Shown here: one piece after another, positions 1-6,658 of the stretch
Numbering within the stretch: the stretch's first letter is position 1
Layout: each line of letters starts with the position of its first letter
Program-made: the position numbers and the translations under genes
Assembly (NCBI GenBank): GCA_025929125.1
Contig: JAICMT010000040.1
Coordinates: forward strand, 1 to 9,005
DNA: 9,005 nucleotides
From: Acidobacteriaceae bacterium
Lineage (GTDB): Bacteria > Acidobacteriota > Terriglobia > Terriglobales > Acidobacteriaceae
Direction of reading: 5' to 3'
The notes under the pieces: generated by a model
What the model was told of the DNA's origin: nothing
The model's database searches: none
What the model saw: the letters and a program-made list of their open reading frames with translations, nothing else

Positions 1-221
1 ACATCCGCGGACGCAGCGGCATCTCCGGCCGGGTCTTCTCCGCCATCCGCCATGTGAACGTACGGATGATCTCGCAGGGCGCAAGCGAGATCAACATGAG
101 CTTCATGGTCGAGGAGTCCGACGTGGACGAGGCGATTCGCGCGCTACACGCTGAATTCTTCGCCGAGCCTGACCCGACGGTCTTCGATACTGAGGCGCGC
201 ACCGTAGCCGCGCGAGCTTAG
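1..221 (+). CDS. lysC: Aspartate kinase, C-terminal ACT-domain end (partial, 5' truncated by window)
   Basis: This is the last 72 codons of an aspartate kinase, read from base 3 to the TAG at 219-221. The enzyme phosphorylates aspartate, the first step toward lysine/diaminopimelate, threonine and methionine. The visible part is the final ACT regulatory domain. A GRSGISGRVFSAI stretch precedes the family signature MISQGASEIN (residues 22-31 of the fragment), and the end reads ALHAEFF, as in many LysC proteins. The reading frame stops about 20 residues after that, so no homoserine dehydrogenase is fused and this is a monofunctional kinase. ACT domains of this type usually bind lysine or threonine for feedback control; which one applies cannot be read from this fragment. 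dapB starts 28 bp downstream in the same direction, which supports a lysine-pathway operon. Confidence 0.93.
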   Translation, partial: IRGRSGISGRVFSAIRHVNVRMISQGASEINMSFMVEESDVDEAIRALHAEFFAEPDPTVFDTEARTVAARA

Positions 222-249
222 CCCGACGCGCCTCCGGTAGACTCTTGGT

Positions 250-939
250 ATGCGCATACTGGTGCTGGGACAGGGAAAGACGGGCAAGCTGGTCGCCGAA
301 GTTGCGGCCGAGCGAGGCCATGGAGTGCACGTCCTGGACGAGCGCGAGAACCCGAACGCCGCTGCGCTGACGCCTCCATTCGTGACCGGCTTCGATGTGA
401 CGATCGATTTCACCACGCCCGAGGCTGTGGTCCAGAACATGCGCGCGTGCCTTGCGACCGGCGGCAAAATCGTGGTCGGCACGACGGGCTGGTATCACAA
501 GCTGCCGGACATGCGCGCGCTCGCTGAGCGCAAACAAGGGGCACTGCTGTATGGCACCAACTATTCGGTGGGCGTGCAGGTGATGTTCAAGCTTGCCCAA
601 CAGATGGCGACGTCGCTGGCGGGGGCAGGCTACAGGTTCTCGATTACAGAGACGCACCACACCAGCAAACTGGACAAGCCTTCCGGCACCGCGCTCTCGT
701 TGGCGGAGATGCTGGACCGTGGCGCGGACAGCAAGCTGGGCGTTGCCATCGACTCTGTCCGCGAAGGCGATGCCAAAGGCACGCACGTGCTTGAGGCAGT
801 GAGCCAGGCAGACCGGCTGGTGCTCACGCATGAGGCGTTCTCACGGCGCGGCTTTGCCGAGGGAGCCGTGCGCGCGGCGGAGTGGCTCTCCCACCGCAGC
901 GGCTGCTACGACTTCCGCGACGTCTGGGAGCAGCTCTAG
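250..939 (+). CDS. dapB: 4-hydroxy-tetrahydrodipicolinate reductase
   Basis: This 229-residue protein is DapB, the NAD(P)H-dependent cytoplasmic reductase that converts hydroxy-tetrahydrodipicolinate to tetrahydrodipicolinate for lysine and diaminopimelate. The N-terminal Rossmann loop is GQGKTG (residues 7-12), followed by an acidic strand end at D30-E31-R32. Other landmarks are DFTTPEA (53-59), GTTGW (77-81) and NYSVGV (104-109). The catalytic/substrate signature is ETHHTSKLDKPSGTA (134-148), with H136/H137 and K140 matching the family's catalytic His and Lys and PSGT binding the substrate carboxylate. The C-terminal part with GTHVLEAV and FAEGAVRAAEWL is also typical. It is about 40 residues shorter than E. 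coli DapB (273 aa), mostly between the coenzyme-binding strand and the DFT motif, as in the short form seen in several phyla. The ATG at 250 is the only start that keeps the Rossmann loop at the N-terminus. No strong Shine-Dalgarno is seen, so translation may depend partly on lysC upstream. Confidence 0.95.
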   Translation: MRILVLGQGKTGKLVAEVAAERGHGVHVLDERENPNAAALTPPFVTGFDVTIDFTTPEAVVQNMRACLATGGKIVVGTTGWYHKLPDMRALAERKQGALLYGTNYSVGVQVMFKLAQQMATSLAGAGYRFSITETHHTSKLDKPSGTALSLAEMLDRGADSKLGVAIDSVREGDAKGTHVLEAVSQADRLVLTHEAFSRRGFAEGAVRAAEWLSHRSGCYDFRDVWEQL

Positions 940-985
940 CAGCCCGGGTTGCGCGCTCGCGGACTCCGCGGATAGCCTCAAGAGT

Positions 986-2257
986 ATGAGCTCCGCTGCC
1001 CTCTCCGCCCCTGCGTTCGCCTCCCTCTCCTTCGACGAAAAGCTGGACCGCCTGGCCGAGGTCGCCGTGCGCGTCGGCCTGGGCCTGCGCGAGGGCCAGG
1101 AGCTGGTTCTCACTGCGCCCACGGATGCGCTTCCGCTGGTGCGGCGCATCACGCACCATGCCTATCGTGCGGGTGCACTGCTGGTGACGACGTTCTTCTC
1201 CGATGATGCCTGCGTGCTCGCCCGCTTCGCCGAGGCGCCGGACGCGAGCTTCGACATAGCTCCGGTGTGGCTGCAGGATGCCATCGCCACTGCCTTCCGC
1301 AATGGCGCGGCGCGCATGGCCATCGCAGGAACCAATCCTTCCCTTCTCGCCGGGCAGGATCCCAACAAGGTGGCGCGCGCCAATGTCGCCGCCTCCAAGG
1401 CGAGCAAGCCGGCGATGGAGCTCATCACGCGCCACGCCATCAACTGGACCATTGTGGCTGCGGCAACGCCGGACTGGGCGAAGCTCGTATTTCCAGGCGA
1501 GCCGGTCGAGCAGGCCATGGCGAAGCTCTGGGAGGCGATCTTCCACGCCTCGCGCATCACCGGGGACGATCCCGTTGCGGACTGGCAGCAGCACGGCGCG
1601 CGCCTGAAGCAGCGCGTCGATACCCTGAACGCGAAGCGCTATCACGCGCTGCACTTCCGCTCGAAGGACGGCTCGACCGACCTGAAGGTGGGCCTCGCCG
1701 ACCAGCACCTGTGGGCGGGCGGCGGCACGACTGCAGGAAATGGCATCTATTGCCAACCCAACATCCCCACCGAGGAGTGCTTCACCACGCCGCACAAGGA
1801 CCGCATCGATGGTGTGGTGCGCGCGTCCAAGCCGCTCTCGCATCAGGGCACGCTGATCGAGAACATCCGTTGCCGGTTCGAGGGTGGCAGGATCGTGGAG
1901 GCCACCGCGACCGCGGGCGAAGACGTGCTCAACAAGCTTATCTCCACCGACGACGGCGCGCGCCGCCTGGGCGAAGTGGCGCTGGTGCCCGCGTCGTCGC
2001 CGATTGCGGCCTCGGGCATCCTCTACTGGAGCACGCTCTTCGACGAGAACGCCGCCAGCCACATCGCGCTCGGCCAGGCGTACTCCACCTGCCTGATCGG
2101 CGGCGAGAAGATGACGCAGGAGGAGCTGACCAAGCTGGGCGCGAACGAGAGCCTGATCCACGTGGACTGGATGATTGGCTCGGCGCAGATGGATGTCGAT
2201 GGCCTTGCCGCTGACGGCCCAGCCGAGCCGCTGATGCGCTCCGGCGAGTGGGTGTAA
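986..2257 (+). CDS. M29-family metallo-aminopeptidase (AmpS/AmpT/PepS type)
   Basis: This 423-residue cytoplasmic enzyme matches the M29 thermophilic aminopeptidase family, which removes N-terminal residues from peptides with a two-metal centre. Signature stretches are NIPTEECFTTPHKDRIDG (259-276), RRLGEVALVP (326-335), LFDENAASHIALGQAY (351-366) and HVDWMIGS (392-399). Probable metal and catalytic residues are E264, E330, H359, Y366, H392 and D394. Their spacing (66, 29, 7, then about 26) closely follows that of the characterised Thermus AmpT. Length is normal (about 410-420 aa). The reading frame is open further upstream into dapB (from 830), but the family N-terminus (FDEKLDRLAEVAVRVGLGLREGQ) follows the ATG at 986 closely, so I place the start there. 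Only a weak AAGAG precedes it. It lies 46 bp after dapB and is probably co-transcribed. Its role may be general peptide turnover; a specific link to lysine synthesis is not shown. Confidence 0.92.
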   Translation: MSSAALSAPAFASLSFDEKLDRLAEVAVRVGLGLREGQELVLTAPTDALPLVRRITHHAYRAGALLVTTFFSDDACVLARFAEAPDASFDIAPVWLQDAIATAFRNGAARMAIAGTNPSLLAGQDPNKVARANVAASKASKPAMELITRHAINWTIVAAATPDWAKLVFPGEPVEQAMAKLWEAIFHASRITGDDPVADWQQHGARLKQRVDTLNAKRYHALHFRSKDGSTDLKVGLADQHLWAGGGTTAGNGIYCQPNIPTEECFTTPHKDRIDGVVRASKPLSHQGTLIENIRCRFEGGRIVEATATAGEDVLNKLISTDDGARRLGEVALVPASSPIAASGILYWSTLFDENAASHIALGQAYSTCLIGGEKMTQEELTKLGANESLIHVDWMIGSAQMDVDGLAADGPAEPLMRSGEWV

Positions 2258-2306
2258 GCGTCCGCCGTGGTCTCCAGCAAGAACTCATGCGGTCAGCGGT
2301 TCTGGT

Positions 2307-3332
2307 TCAGGCGGCCTTTGCTTCGGGCTGTGCGGTCGGCAGCTTACCCTGTTCCGCCAGCTTCTTCTCGGCCGAGGCAGCTTCGATCTCGCTGTTGAAC
2401 TCACCGCCGAACAGCAGCATCAGCCCGGTGATATAGAACCACGTCAGCAAAATGATCACTGCGCCCAGTGAGCCGTAGGTGGCGTTGTAGGTGTTGTAGA
2501 AGTGCAGATAGATCCGCAGCCCGAATGAGGCTACCAGCCAGCCCAGCGTTCCCATTGCGGCGCCCGGCGTCAGCATCCGGAACTGCCGCTTCTTCACGTT
2601 GGGCGAGTAGTAGTAGATGACGGCAAACATCAGCATCAGCAGCAACCACGCCACCATCCATCCCACCACCCGTACGGAGATGATGGTCGCTTGCGCCGCG
2701 ATGTGGAACACGTGATGGCTCGCCAGCAGTCCCAGAAGGTCGCCCAGGAACAGGGAAGCGAACACCGCGCTCACCATCAGGCACAGCAGGGGAGTAATCA
2801 GCATCGCAATGCCTTTTACCTTCCAGTAGGGCCGAGTCTCCTTCACCTTGTACACGACGTTCATCGCGTCCTGAATGGCCGAGAAGCCCGTCGACGCAGC
2901 CCAGATGCCAACGAGCAAGCCGAACCCGACCTTCTTGCCGTCGGCAGCGCGTGTCAGTTGAATGAAATTCTGCTGCACCATGGCAAACGCAGAATGTGGA
3001 AGCACCACTGCCAAGTAGCCCAGCAGCTTCCCGTAGTTCGCATGGCGTGCGGCAATTCCGATCATCGAGGACGCGCTGACCAGCGTCGGAAACAGCGCGA
3101 ACAGGAACCAGTAGCCCAACTCCGCTGCCCAGCCGAACAGGTCGTCGTTCCAGGTCGAGTTCCAGGTGCGCTTCAAAACGACTATGAGCGATATGCCTTT
3201 CAGGTCCCAAAGCGAGCGGATCGGCCGCAGCGAAACGTATTCCCATACCGCACGCTCTTTGGCGTGGGCGGGATTCACGGTCACATGGGGGTCGCGACGC
3301 GGAGGATCCTGAGGTACCGGTCTCTCAAGCAC
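2307..3332 (-). CDS. YihY/BrkB-family inner-membrane protein
   Basis: This 341-residue polytopic membrane protein belongs to the YihY/virulence factor BrkB family (formerly mislabelled ribonuclease BN). Its biochemical function is not established; flippase-like or transporter roles have been suggested. About six hydrophobic segments are visible, near residues 65-92, 133-155, 173-200, 214-243, 255-280 and 288-310. Family hallmarks are AAELGYWFLFALFP (69-82), AMNVVYKVKETRPYWK (156-171), IYYYSPNVK (239-247), PGAAMGTLGW (256-265) and TYGSLGAVIILLTWFY followed by FGGEFN (285-313). The hydrophilic N-terminus of about 45 residues and the Ala/Glu/Lys-rich C-terminus (from 315) should lie in the cytoplasm. 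The start is GTG (complement of 3330-3332), supported by a GGAGAG ribosome site 9 bases upstream; the nearby ATG at 3349 is out of frame. It lies 128 bp downstream of ddl on the same strand. Confidence 0.9.
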   Translation of the reverse strand: MLERPVPQDPPRRDPHVTVNPAHAKERAVWEYVSLRPIRSLWDLKGISLIVVLKRTWNSTWNDDLFGWAAELGYWFLFALFPTLVSASSMIGIAARHANYGKLLGYLAVVLPHSAFAMVQQNFIQLTRAADGKKVGFGLLVGIWAASTGFSAIQDAMNVVYKVKETRPYWKVKGIAMLITPLLCLMVSAVFASLFLGDLLGLLASHHVFHIAAQATIISVRVVGWMVAWLLLMLMFAVIYYYSPNVKKRQFRMLTPGAAMGTLGWLVASFGLRIYLHFYNTYNATYGSLGAVIILLTWFYITGLMLLFGGEFNSEIEAASAEKKLAEQGKLPTAQPEAKAA

Positions 3333-3341
3333 GGGGCAGCT

Positions 3342-3347
3342 CTCTCC
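3342..3347 (-). promoter_or_regulatory. Ribosome binding site deciding the GTG start of the BrkB-family gene
   Basis: The complement reads GGAGAG, 9 bases before the GTG at 3332. It is a good Shine-Dalgarno match. The only ATG close by (complement of 3347-3349) is in another frame and overlaps this site, so the GTG is preferred. Confidence 0.55.
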
Positions 3348-3460
3348 ATGATGGAAATACGCGGCTCTCCGTTCGGCCGGTGAGCGTCCGCAGCCGCGGC
3401 GCCCTATGCAGGTAGATGCACGATAGCCAGCGGGTGCTGCCGGCCCGTCAAACGGCTGTT

Positions 3461-4606
3461 TTATGCCTGCGAAAACCGGGTCTGCTGCTTCTCCTGCCGC
3501 CGCTCCATGGCCAGCGCAATCAGCCGGTCAATCAGTTCCGCATAGCCGATGCCGCTTGCCTGCCACAGTTTGGGATACATGGAGATGCTGGTGAATCCGG
3601 GCATAGTGTTGATCTCGTTCAGGTAGATTCCCGGCTTGCTCACCTTCCGACCCGCAGCGTCGCGCTCCGGATCCATCAGGAAGTCCACCCGAGCCAGCCC
3701 CGCACAGTCGCAAGCGCGAAAGGCCGCCACCGCCATCGCCTGAATCTGCTTCACCTGTTGCGCGGTAAGCTTCGCCGGAATGATGGGCACAGATGGGTTC
3801 TCCGGCGAGTCCGCATATTTGGACTCATAGTCGTAGAACTCCTTATTGGGCACAATCTCGCCGACCACGGACGCCACCGGCTCATCGTTGCCCAGCACGG
3901 CAACCTCCAGCTCGCGCGGCTTGACTCCCGGGCCGCCCACGCCCTGCTCCACCACGATTTTGCGATCGAACTCCGCCGCCAGATCGAGCGCCGGGCCCAG
4001 CTCCGCGCGATCATGCACCTTCGAGATCCCGACCGAAGACCCCAGATTCGCCGGCTTCACGAACAGCGGATACGCCAGCGCCTTCTCAATCCGGCGAACG
4101 GTTCCCTTCCCATCCGCGCGCCACTGGCTGCGCAGTACCGGCAGATACGGCGTCTGCGGCAGCCCCGCCGCTGCGAACAGCCGCTTCATCGCATCCTTGT
4201 CCATGCCCGCGGCGGAGCCCAGCACACCCGACCCCACGTACGCCACGTCCGCCAGCTCAAACAGCCCTTGAATCGTGCCATCCTCGCCAAACGTTCCATG
4301 CAGCACAGGAAACACCACGTCCAGCGACCTTGCCATCGGACTCGCCGGTTCGCCCAGTGCTGCGCCTCCGCCGAGCGGTGACCCGGCTGCAAGCGCCTTG
4401 GTGCTAGCCTGGGCGGCCGCCGGCCCCAGTAGCCGCTGGGCTCGCTCGCCGCTCAGCCACTTGCCCTGCTTGTCGATGCCAATCGGCACCACATCATACT
4501 TTTTGCGGTCGATCGCCTTCAGGATGGACGTGGCAGACAGCAGCGAAATCTCGTGCTCGCCGGAGCGCCCGCCGAACAGAATGCCGACACGAAGCTTCTT
4601 CTTCAT
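3461..4606 (-). CDS. ddl: D-alanine--D-alanine ligase (DdlA-type, ATP-grasp)
   Basis: This 381-residue cytoplasmic ATP-grasp enzyme joins two D-alanines for the peptidoglycan stem peptide. Domains in order: an N-terminal D-Ala-binding region with [16 protein letters not shown] (10-25; E17 is the expected D-Ala contact) and [15 protein letters not shown] (103-117); a central ATP-grasp lid with [15 protein letters not shown] (182-196); and a C-terminal domain with LARVDFLMD (304-312) and [11 protein letters not shown] (328-338). R306, D308, E331 and N333 correspond to the oxyanion and Mg ligands. The omega loop reads FYDYESKY (257-264). Its final Tyr, equivalent to Y216 of E. coli DdlB, indicates D-Ala-D-Ala and not D-Ala-D-lactate product, so no vancomycin-resistance-type specificity is predicted. 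The sequence resembles DdlA more than the 306-aa DdlB, and a variable Ala/Gly/Pro-rich insert lies at about 61-92. The ATG at 4606 places [13 protein letters not shown] correctly. It is divergent from the lipoprotein gene. Confidence 0.95.
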   Translation of the reverse strand: MKKKLRVGILFGGRSGEHEISLLSATSILKAIDRKKYDVVPIGIDKQGKWLSGERAQRLLGPAAAQASTKALAAGSPLGGGAALGEPASPMARSLDVVFPVLHGTFGEDGTIQGLFELADVAYVGSGVLGSAAGMDKDAMKRLFAAAGLPQTPYLPVLRSQWRADGKGTVRRIEKALAYPLFVKPANLGSSVGISKVHDRAELGPALDLAAEFDRKIVVEQGVGGPGVKPRELEVAVLGNDEPVASVVGEIVPNKEFYDYESKYADSPENPSVPIIPAKLTAQQVKQIQAMAVAAFRACDCAGLARVDFLMDPERDAAGRKVSKPGIYLNEINTMPGFTSISMYPKLWQASGIGYAELIDRLIALAMERRQEKQQTRFSQA

Positions 4607-4796
4607 GGAAAACCTGGTCTTCAGACTAAGCCACCCAGCGGCCTATCTCCTGCTTCGCCGTGTGAAAGCGACCCTGACTTGCAAACATTTCATCGGCCGC
4701 GCTGCCATTGTCCTGCTCCGCTTTGCATCACACCTGAAACGCGCATTGCAGCGCCAAGCAGGCGCACGTGGATCACTCTCTGCCCAGGTGAGCCGG

Positions 4797-5582
4797 ATGT
4801 CCTTCAACCCTCCCGCCGCGGTTGCTGCTCTGCTCATCGCGGTCGCCGTCTCCGGCTGCGGCAGGCAACAGCCGCAAACGAAGCAGGCAGCCGCGCCTGC
4901 TCCCAAGGCACCACCGATGAAGCCCGCGCCGCCCACGCCCATTGACGTCAAACGCGCCGAGCTCGGCGGTCCCATGTGGGACCCGGACTGGGACAAGATT
5001 GTCGAACTCGCCATACCGCGCGATCTGCTCACGCCCAGGATCGGTCGCGAGGTGCACCGGTTCTGCCCGCGCTTCACAGTGATGTCCGAGGCGGACAAGC
5101 GTGCCTTCTGGGCCTATTTCTTCCAGGCGCTCGCCGGAGCCGAGGGCGGCCTCAAGACTACCGCGGTCGCCCACCACGCCCAGCCCGAGATGCAGGTGCG
5201 GGATTCGGTCGCCGGAACCACCGGCCGCACCCAGGGTCTGCTCCAGCTCACGTATGAGGACCAGAAACGCTACGGCTGCGATTTCGACTTCGACGCCGAC
5301 CGCCATCTTCCGGTCAAAGATCCCGACCGGACCATCCTCCGCCCGCGCAATAACCTCCAGTGCGGCGTCCGGATTCTGGAGCAGGAGCTCGTCGATCAGA
5401 AGAAGCCGCTGCTCGGCCATAACCAGTACTGGTCCACGCTTCGGCCCGGCACCGTCAGTTATCGCGTCTTTGCCAAACAGATGATTAACGTTCCCGCCGC
5501 TTGCGGCCTGCGCAGCAAGGCGCGCAACCTGCCCCAGCACCAGCAGCAGCTTGCCGATTCCGCCCGCGCGGCCAAACCCTGA
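4797..5582 (+). CDS. Putative lipoprotein with lysozyme/lytic-transglycosylase-like region
   Basis: From the ATG at 4797 this is a 261-residue protein. A hydrophobic leader (7-19) ends in VSGC, a lipobox with C21 as the probable lipidated cysteine. A Pro/Ala/Lys-rich linker follows (about 24-49), typical of a tether across the periplasm. The globular part (about 55-245) contains [12 protein letters not shown] (108-118), QGLLQLT (146-152) and [10 protein letters not shown] (185-194). These resemble the catalytic-Glu, GLMQI-like and N..xG..YL blocks of SLT/lysozyme-fold transglycosylases, with E116 as candidate catalytic acid. This assignment is an inference from degenerate motifs. C90, C161, C189 and C236 could form disulfides. 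An in-frame GTG at 4788 would add Met-Ser-Arg and give the leader a positive charge, so the start is uncertain; AGGTGAG (4786-4792) is a Shine-Dalgarno for the ATG with short spacing. The gene is divergent from ddl (about 190 bp); I see no convincing promoter between them. Confidence 0.75.
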   Translation: MSFNPPAAVAALLIAVAVSGCGRQQPQTKQAAAPAPKAPPMKPAPPTPIDVKRAELGGPMWDPDWDKIVELAIPRDLLTPRIGREVHRFCPRFTVMSEADKRAFWAYFFQALAGAEGGLKTTAVAHHAQPEMQVRDSVAGTTGRTQGLLQLTYEDQKRYGCDFDFDADRHLPVKDPDRTILRPRNNLQCGVRILEQELVDQKKPLLGHNQYWSTLRPGTVSYRVFAKQMINVPAACGLRSKARNLPQHQQQLADSARAAKP

Positions 5583-5613
5583 TCGAACTCACCGTGGCTC
5601 CCAACGCAGAAGG

Positions 5614-5639
5614 GCCGCGGCATAGTCTTCCGCCGCGGC
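5614..5639. terminator. GC-rich hairpin between convergent genes, possible bidirectional terminator
   Basis: A perfect 7-bp inverted repeat (GCCGCGG at 5614-5620 and CCGCGGC at 5633-5639) encloses a 12-base loop. It lies 31 bases after the lipoprotein stop and 34 bases beyond the stop of the convergent glsB-like gene, where a shared terminator is expected. There is no T-tract on either side, so it is not a canonical intrinsic terminator. Confidence 0.4.
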
Positions 5640-5673
5640 TCCTGATGTCTGCACCTGGTTGAGGGGCCAGGCT

Positions 5674-5949
5674 TCAGAGTTCTCGGACGCGGCCTCCGGA
5701 TATCAGCCGCACCAGCACGGTCAGAATGACAGCCCCAATTACGGCAATGATGATGCTGATAATCAGGCCATGTTGCCCCGGGCCGGCCATGCCAAGGTGA
5801 GTTGCGAGAAAGCCGCCGACCACAGCGCCGATCAGCCCGATGACCATATCCATCCAGAAGCCGAAGCCGGACCCCTTCATGATCTTTCCAGTCAGCCAGC
5901 CGGCGATCACGCCGATGATGATCCAAGCGATAATTCCGTGTCCTTCCAT
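5674..5949 (-). CDS. GlsB/YeaQ/YmgE-family small membrane protein
   Basis: This 91-residue, very hydrophobic protein has three predicted membrane helices at about 5-21, 31-52 and 60-83, and glycine-zipper-like spacing. GWLTGKIMKGSGFGFW (17-32), IGLIGAVVGGFLA (37-49) and IIAVIGAVIL (67-76) are the family's conserved blocks. The length (80-90 aa) is normal. The family is often labelled 'transglycosylase-associated protein', but no enzymatic role is proven. Members in other bacteria are linked to stress responses (YmgE, YeaQ; GlsB in Gram-positives). The ATG at 5949 is preceded by a strong GGAGGGG. It is a single-gene unit: hslR upstream ends 183 bp away on the same strand, and the gene downstream is convergent. 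Confidence 0.92.
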   Translation of the reverse strand: MEGHGIIAWIIIGVIAGWLTGKIMKGSGFGFWMDMVIGLIGAVVGGFLATHLGMAGPGQHGLIISIIIAVIGAVILTVLVRLISGGRVREL

Positions 5950-5952
5950 TTA

Positions 5953-5959
5953 CCCCTCC
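5953..5959 (-). promoter_or_regulatory. Strong Shine-Dalgarno of the GlsB-family gene
   Basis: The complement reads GGAGGGG, with 6 bases between GGAG and the ATG at 5949. It is the strongest ribosome site seen in the window apart from the one before the TIGR03435 gene, and fits a small, abundantly made membrane protein. Confidence 0.6.
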
Positions 5960-6042
5960 AGGGTTGGTTTTTAGAAGCGATAGAGCAACTGCGCCGAGCA
6001 GCTCACATTACCTGGGATGCAAAGAGTCGTCGGCAGCTGGCC

Positions 6043-6051
6043 TTTATACCA
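6043..6051 (-). promoter_or_regulatory. Candidate extended -10 promoter of the GlsB-family gene
   Basis: On the complement strand the sequence reads TGGTATAAA, an extended -10 (TGnTATAAT with one mismatch). No recognisable -35 hexamer lies at the right distance. Transcription would start near 6036, giving a leader of about 85 bases before the ATG at 5949. It is the best -10-like element in this gap. The call is by eye only. Confidence 0.35.
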
Positions 6052-6132
6052 CCTTGCCCAATCCAGGGGCAGATCAAAGACGAGCCTCAGGGGGATTATC
6101 TTTGGCCCGTAGATTGCGACCAGCCGGCTGCC

Positions 6133-6516
6133 TCAGTGCCGCTTTCCGCTGAAGCTGTGAATCAGCCTCCGGTCCCGTTTGGAGGGCCGTTTTGCCGGGG
6201 CGAAGTCCATGGCGCCCATCAGCTTCCTCTGCTCGACAGCCAGCTTCCGAGCCGCCACGCTCTCCTCGGTCTCGCTGTAGAGGGTTTGCGCCACGGCTGC
6301 CGGCCCGCGCTGCTGGCTCAGCTCCAGCACCTCCACGTCGAACTTGCCGGTCTCGTTCTCGAGGGCGATCCGGTCGCCCGCCTTCACCTCGCGTGCGGGC
6401 TTGGCGCGCACGCCGTTGGAGGTCACCCGGCCCAGCTCGCAGGCCTTCGAGGCCAGCTCCCGCGTCCGGAAGAACCGCGCCGCCCACAGCCATTTGTCGA
6501 TCCGAGTCCCGGTCAC
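6133..6516 (-). CDS. hslR: S4-domain RNA-binding protein, Hsp15 (HslR) family
   Basis: This 127-residue cytoplasmic protein matches Hsp15/HslR. In E. coli, HslR is a heat-shock protein that binds free 50S subunits still carrying a peptidyl-tRNA and takes part in ribosome rescue. The S4 RNA-binding domain covers about residues 5-62: RIDKWLWAARFFRTRELA (5-22), then GRVTSNGVRAKPAREVKAGD (29-48). The C-terminal signature LYSETEESVAARK (79-91) and the basic tail PAKRPSKRDRR (107-117) also match E. coli Hsp15 (LYEETAESV and PDRRPDKKERR), so this is HslR and not just any S4 protein. The start is GTG (complement of 6514-6516), with GGAG four bases before it. No ATG lies in a suitable place, since the W-rich motif follows within eight residues. 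It is divergent from the LolA-like gene, with 142 bp between starts. Confidence 0.9.
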   Translation of the reverse strand: MTGTRIDKWLWAARFFRTRELASKACELGRVTSNGVRAKPAREVKAGDRIALENETGKFDVEVLELSQQRGPAAVAQTLYSETEESVAARKLAVEQRKLMGAMDFAPAKRPSKRDRRLIHSFSGKRH

Positions 6517-6574
6517 GCCTCTCCAACCCCCGTCCGCCGCTCCAGTTCAGCCAGCATACCTCCCGCAGGCCGTG

Positions 6575-6602
6575 TTCACCCACCCTTCCGCCGTGCTACA
6601 AC
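6575..6602 (+). promoter_or_regulatory. Candidate sigma70-type promoter for the LolA-like gene
   Basis: A -35-like TTCACC (6575-6580) is followed after 16 bases by TACAAC (6597-6602), which has a TGC in front of it and so forms an extended -10. Each hexamer matches 4 of 6 consensus bases. The predicted start near 6609 gives a leader of about 50 bases before the ATG at 6659. The element sits in the divergent gap with hslR. Confidence 0.35.
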
Positions 6603-6658
6603 GTCCAATACGGAGGCCAACAAGGCTCACCCATTCGAGGGCTAAAACACTGACGCAC

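Noticed and set aside
958..970. Small hairpin CGCGG-ACT-CCGCG between dapB and the aminopeptidase gene
   Set aside because: Only 5 bp of stem, no T-tract and no sign of conservation. It is not enough to call a terminator or regulatory element.
824..2161. Long - strand open frame (445 codons) antisense to the aminopeptidase gene
   Set aside because: The + strand carries an unmistakable M29 enzyme with all metal ligands. The antisense translation is Arg/Ala/Gly-rich with no recognisable domain, as expected for mirror frames in GC-rich DNA.
2208..2299. 8-bp inverted repeat CCGCTGAC / GTCAGCGG around the aminopeptidase stop
   Set aside because: The arms are separated by 76 bases and one lies inside the coding region. 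There is no T-tract, and chance is likely at this GC content.
3416..4381. + strand open frame (321 codons) antisense to ddl
   Set aside because: It is rich in Arg, His and Gln with no domain, and lies opposite a gene with complete Ddl motifs.
4607..4787. Divergent promoters between ddl and the lipoprotein gene
   Set aside because: I scanned both strands for -35/-10 pairs. TTGCAA- and TTGCAT-like hexamers occur, but none has a -10 at 16-18 bases, so no promoter is called.
4275..4796. Upstream extension of the lipoprotein frame
   Set aside because: This part runs antisense to ddl and across the divergent gap. The lipobox leader starts at 4797 (or 4788), so a longer protein would bury the signal peptide.
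5614..5949. Functional pairing of the transglycosylase-like lipoprotein with the 'transglycosylase-associated' GlsB protein
   Set aside because: The genes are convergent, and the 'transglycosylase-associated' label of the GlsB/YeaQ family is a historical annotation without enzymatic support, so the names alone do not make a system.
6121..6130. 10-bp perfect palindrome CAGCCGGCTG just after the hslR stop
   Set aside because: It has no loop and no T-tract and is a common GC-rich palindrome. It could be a protein site, but nothing supports one.
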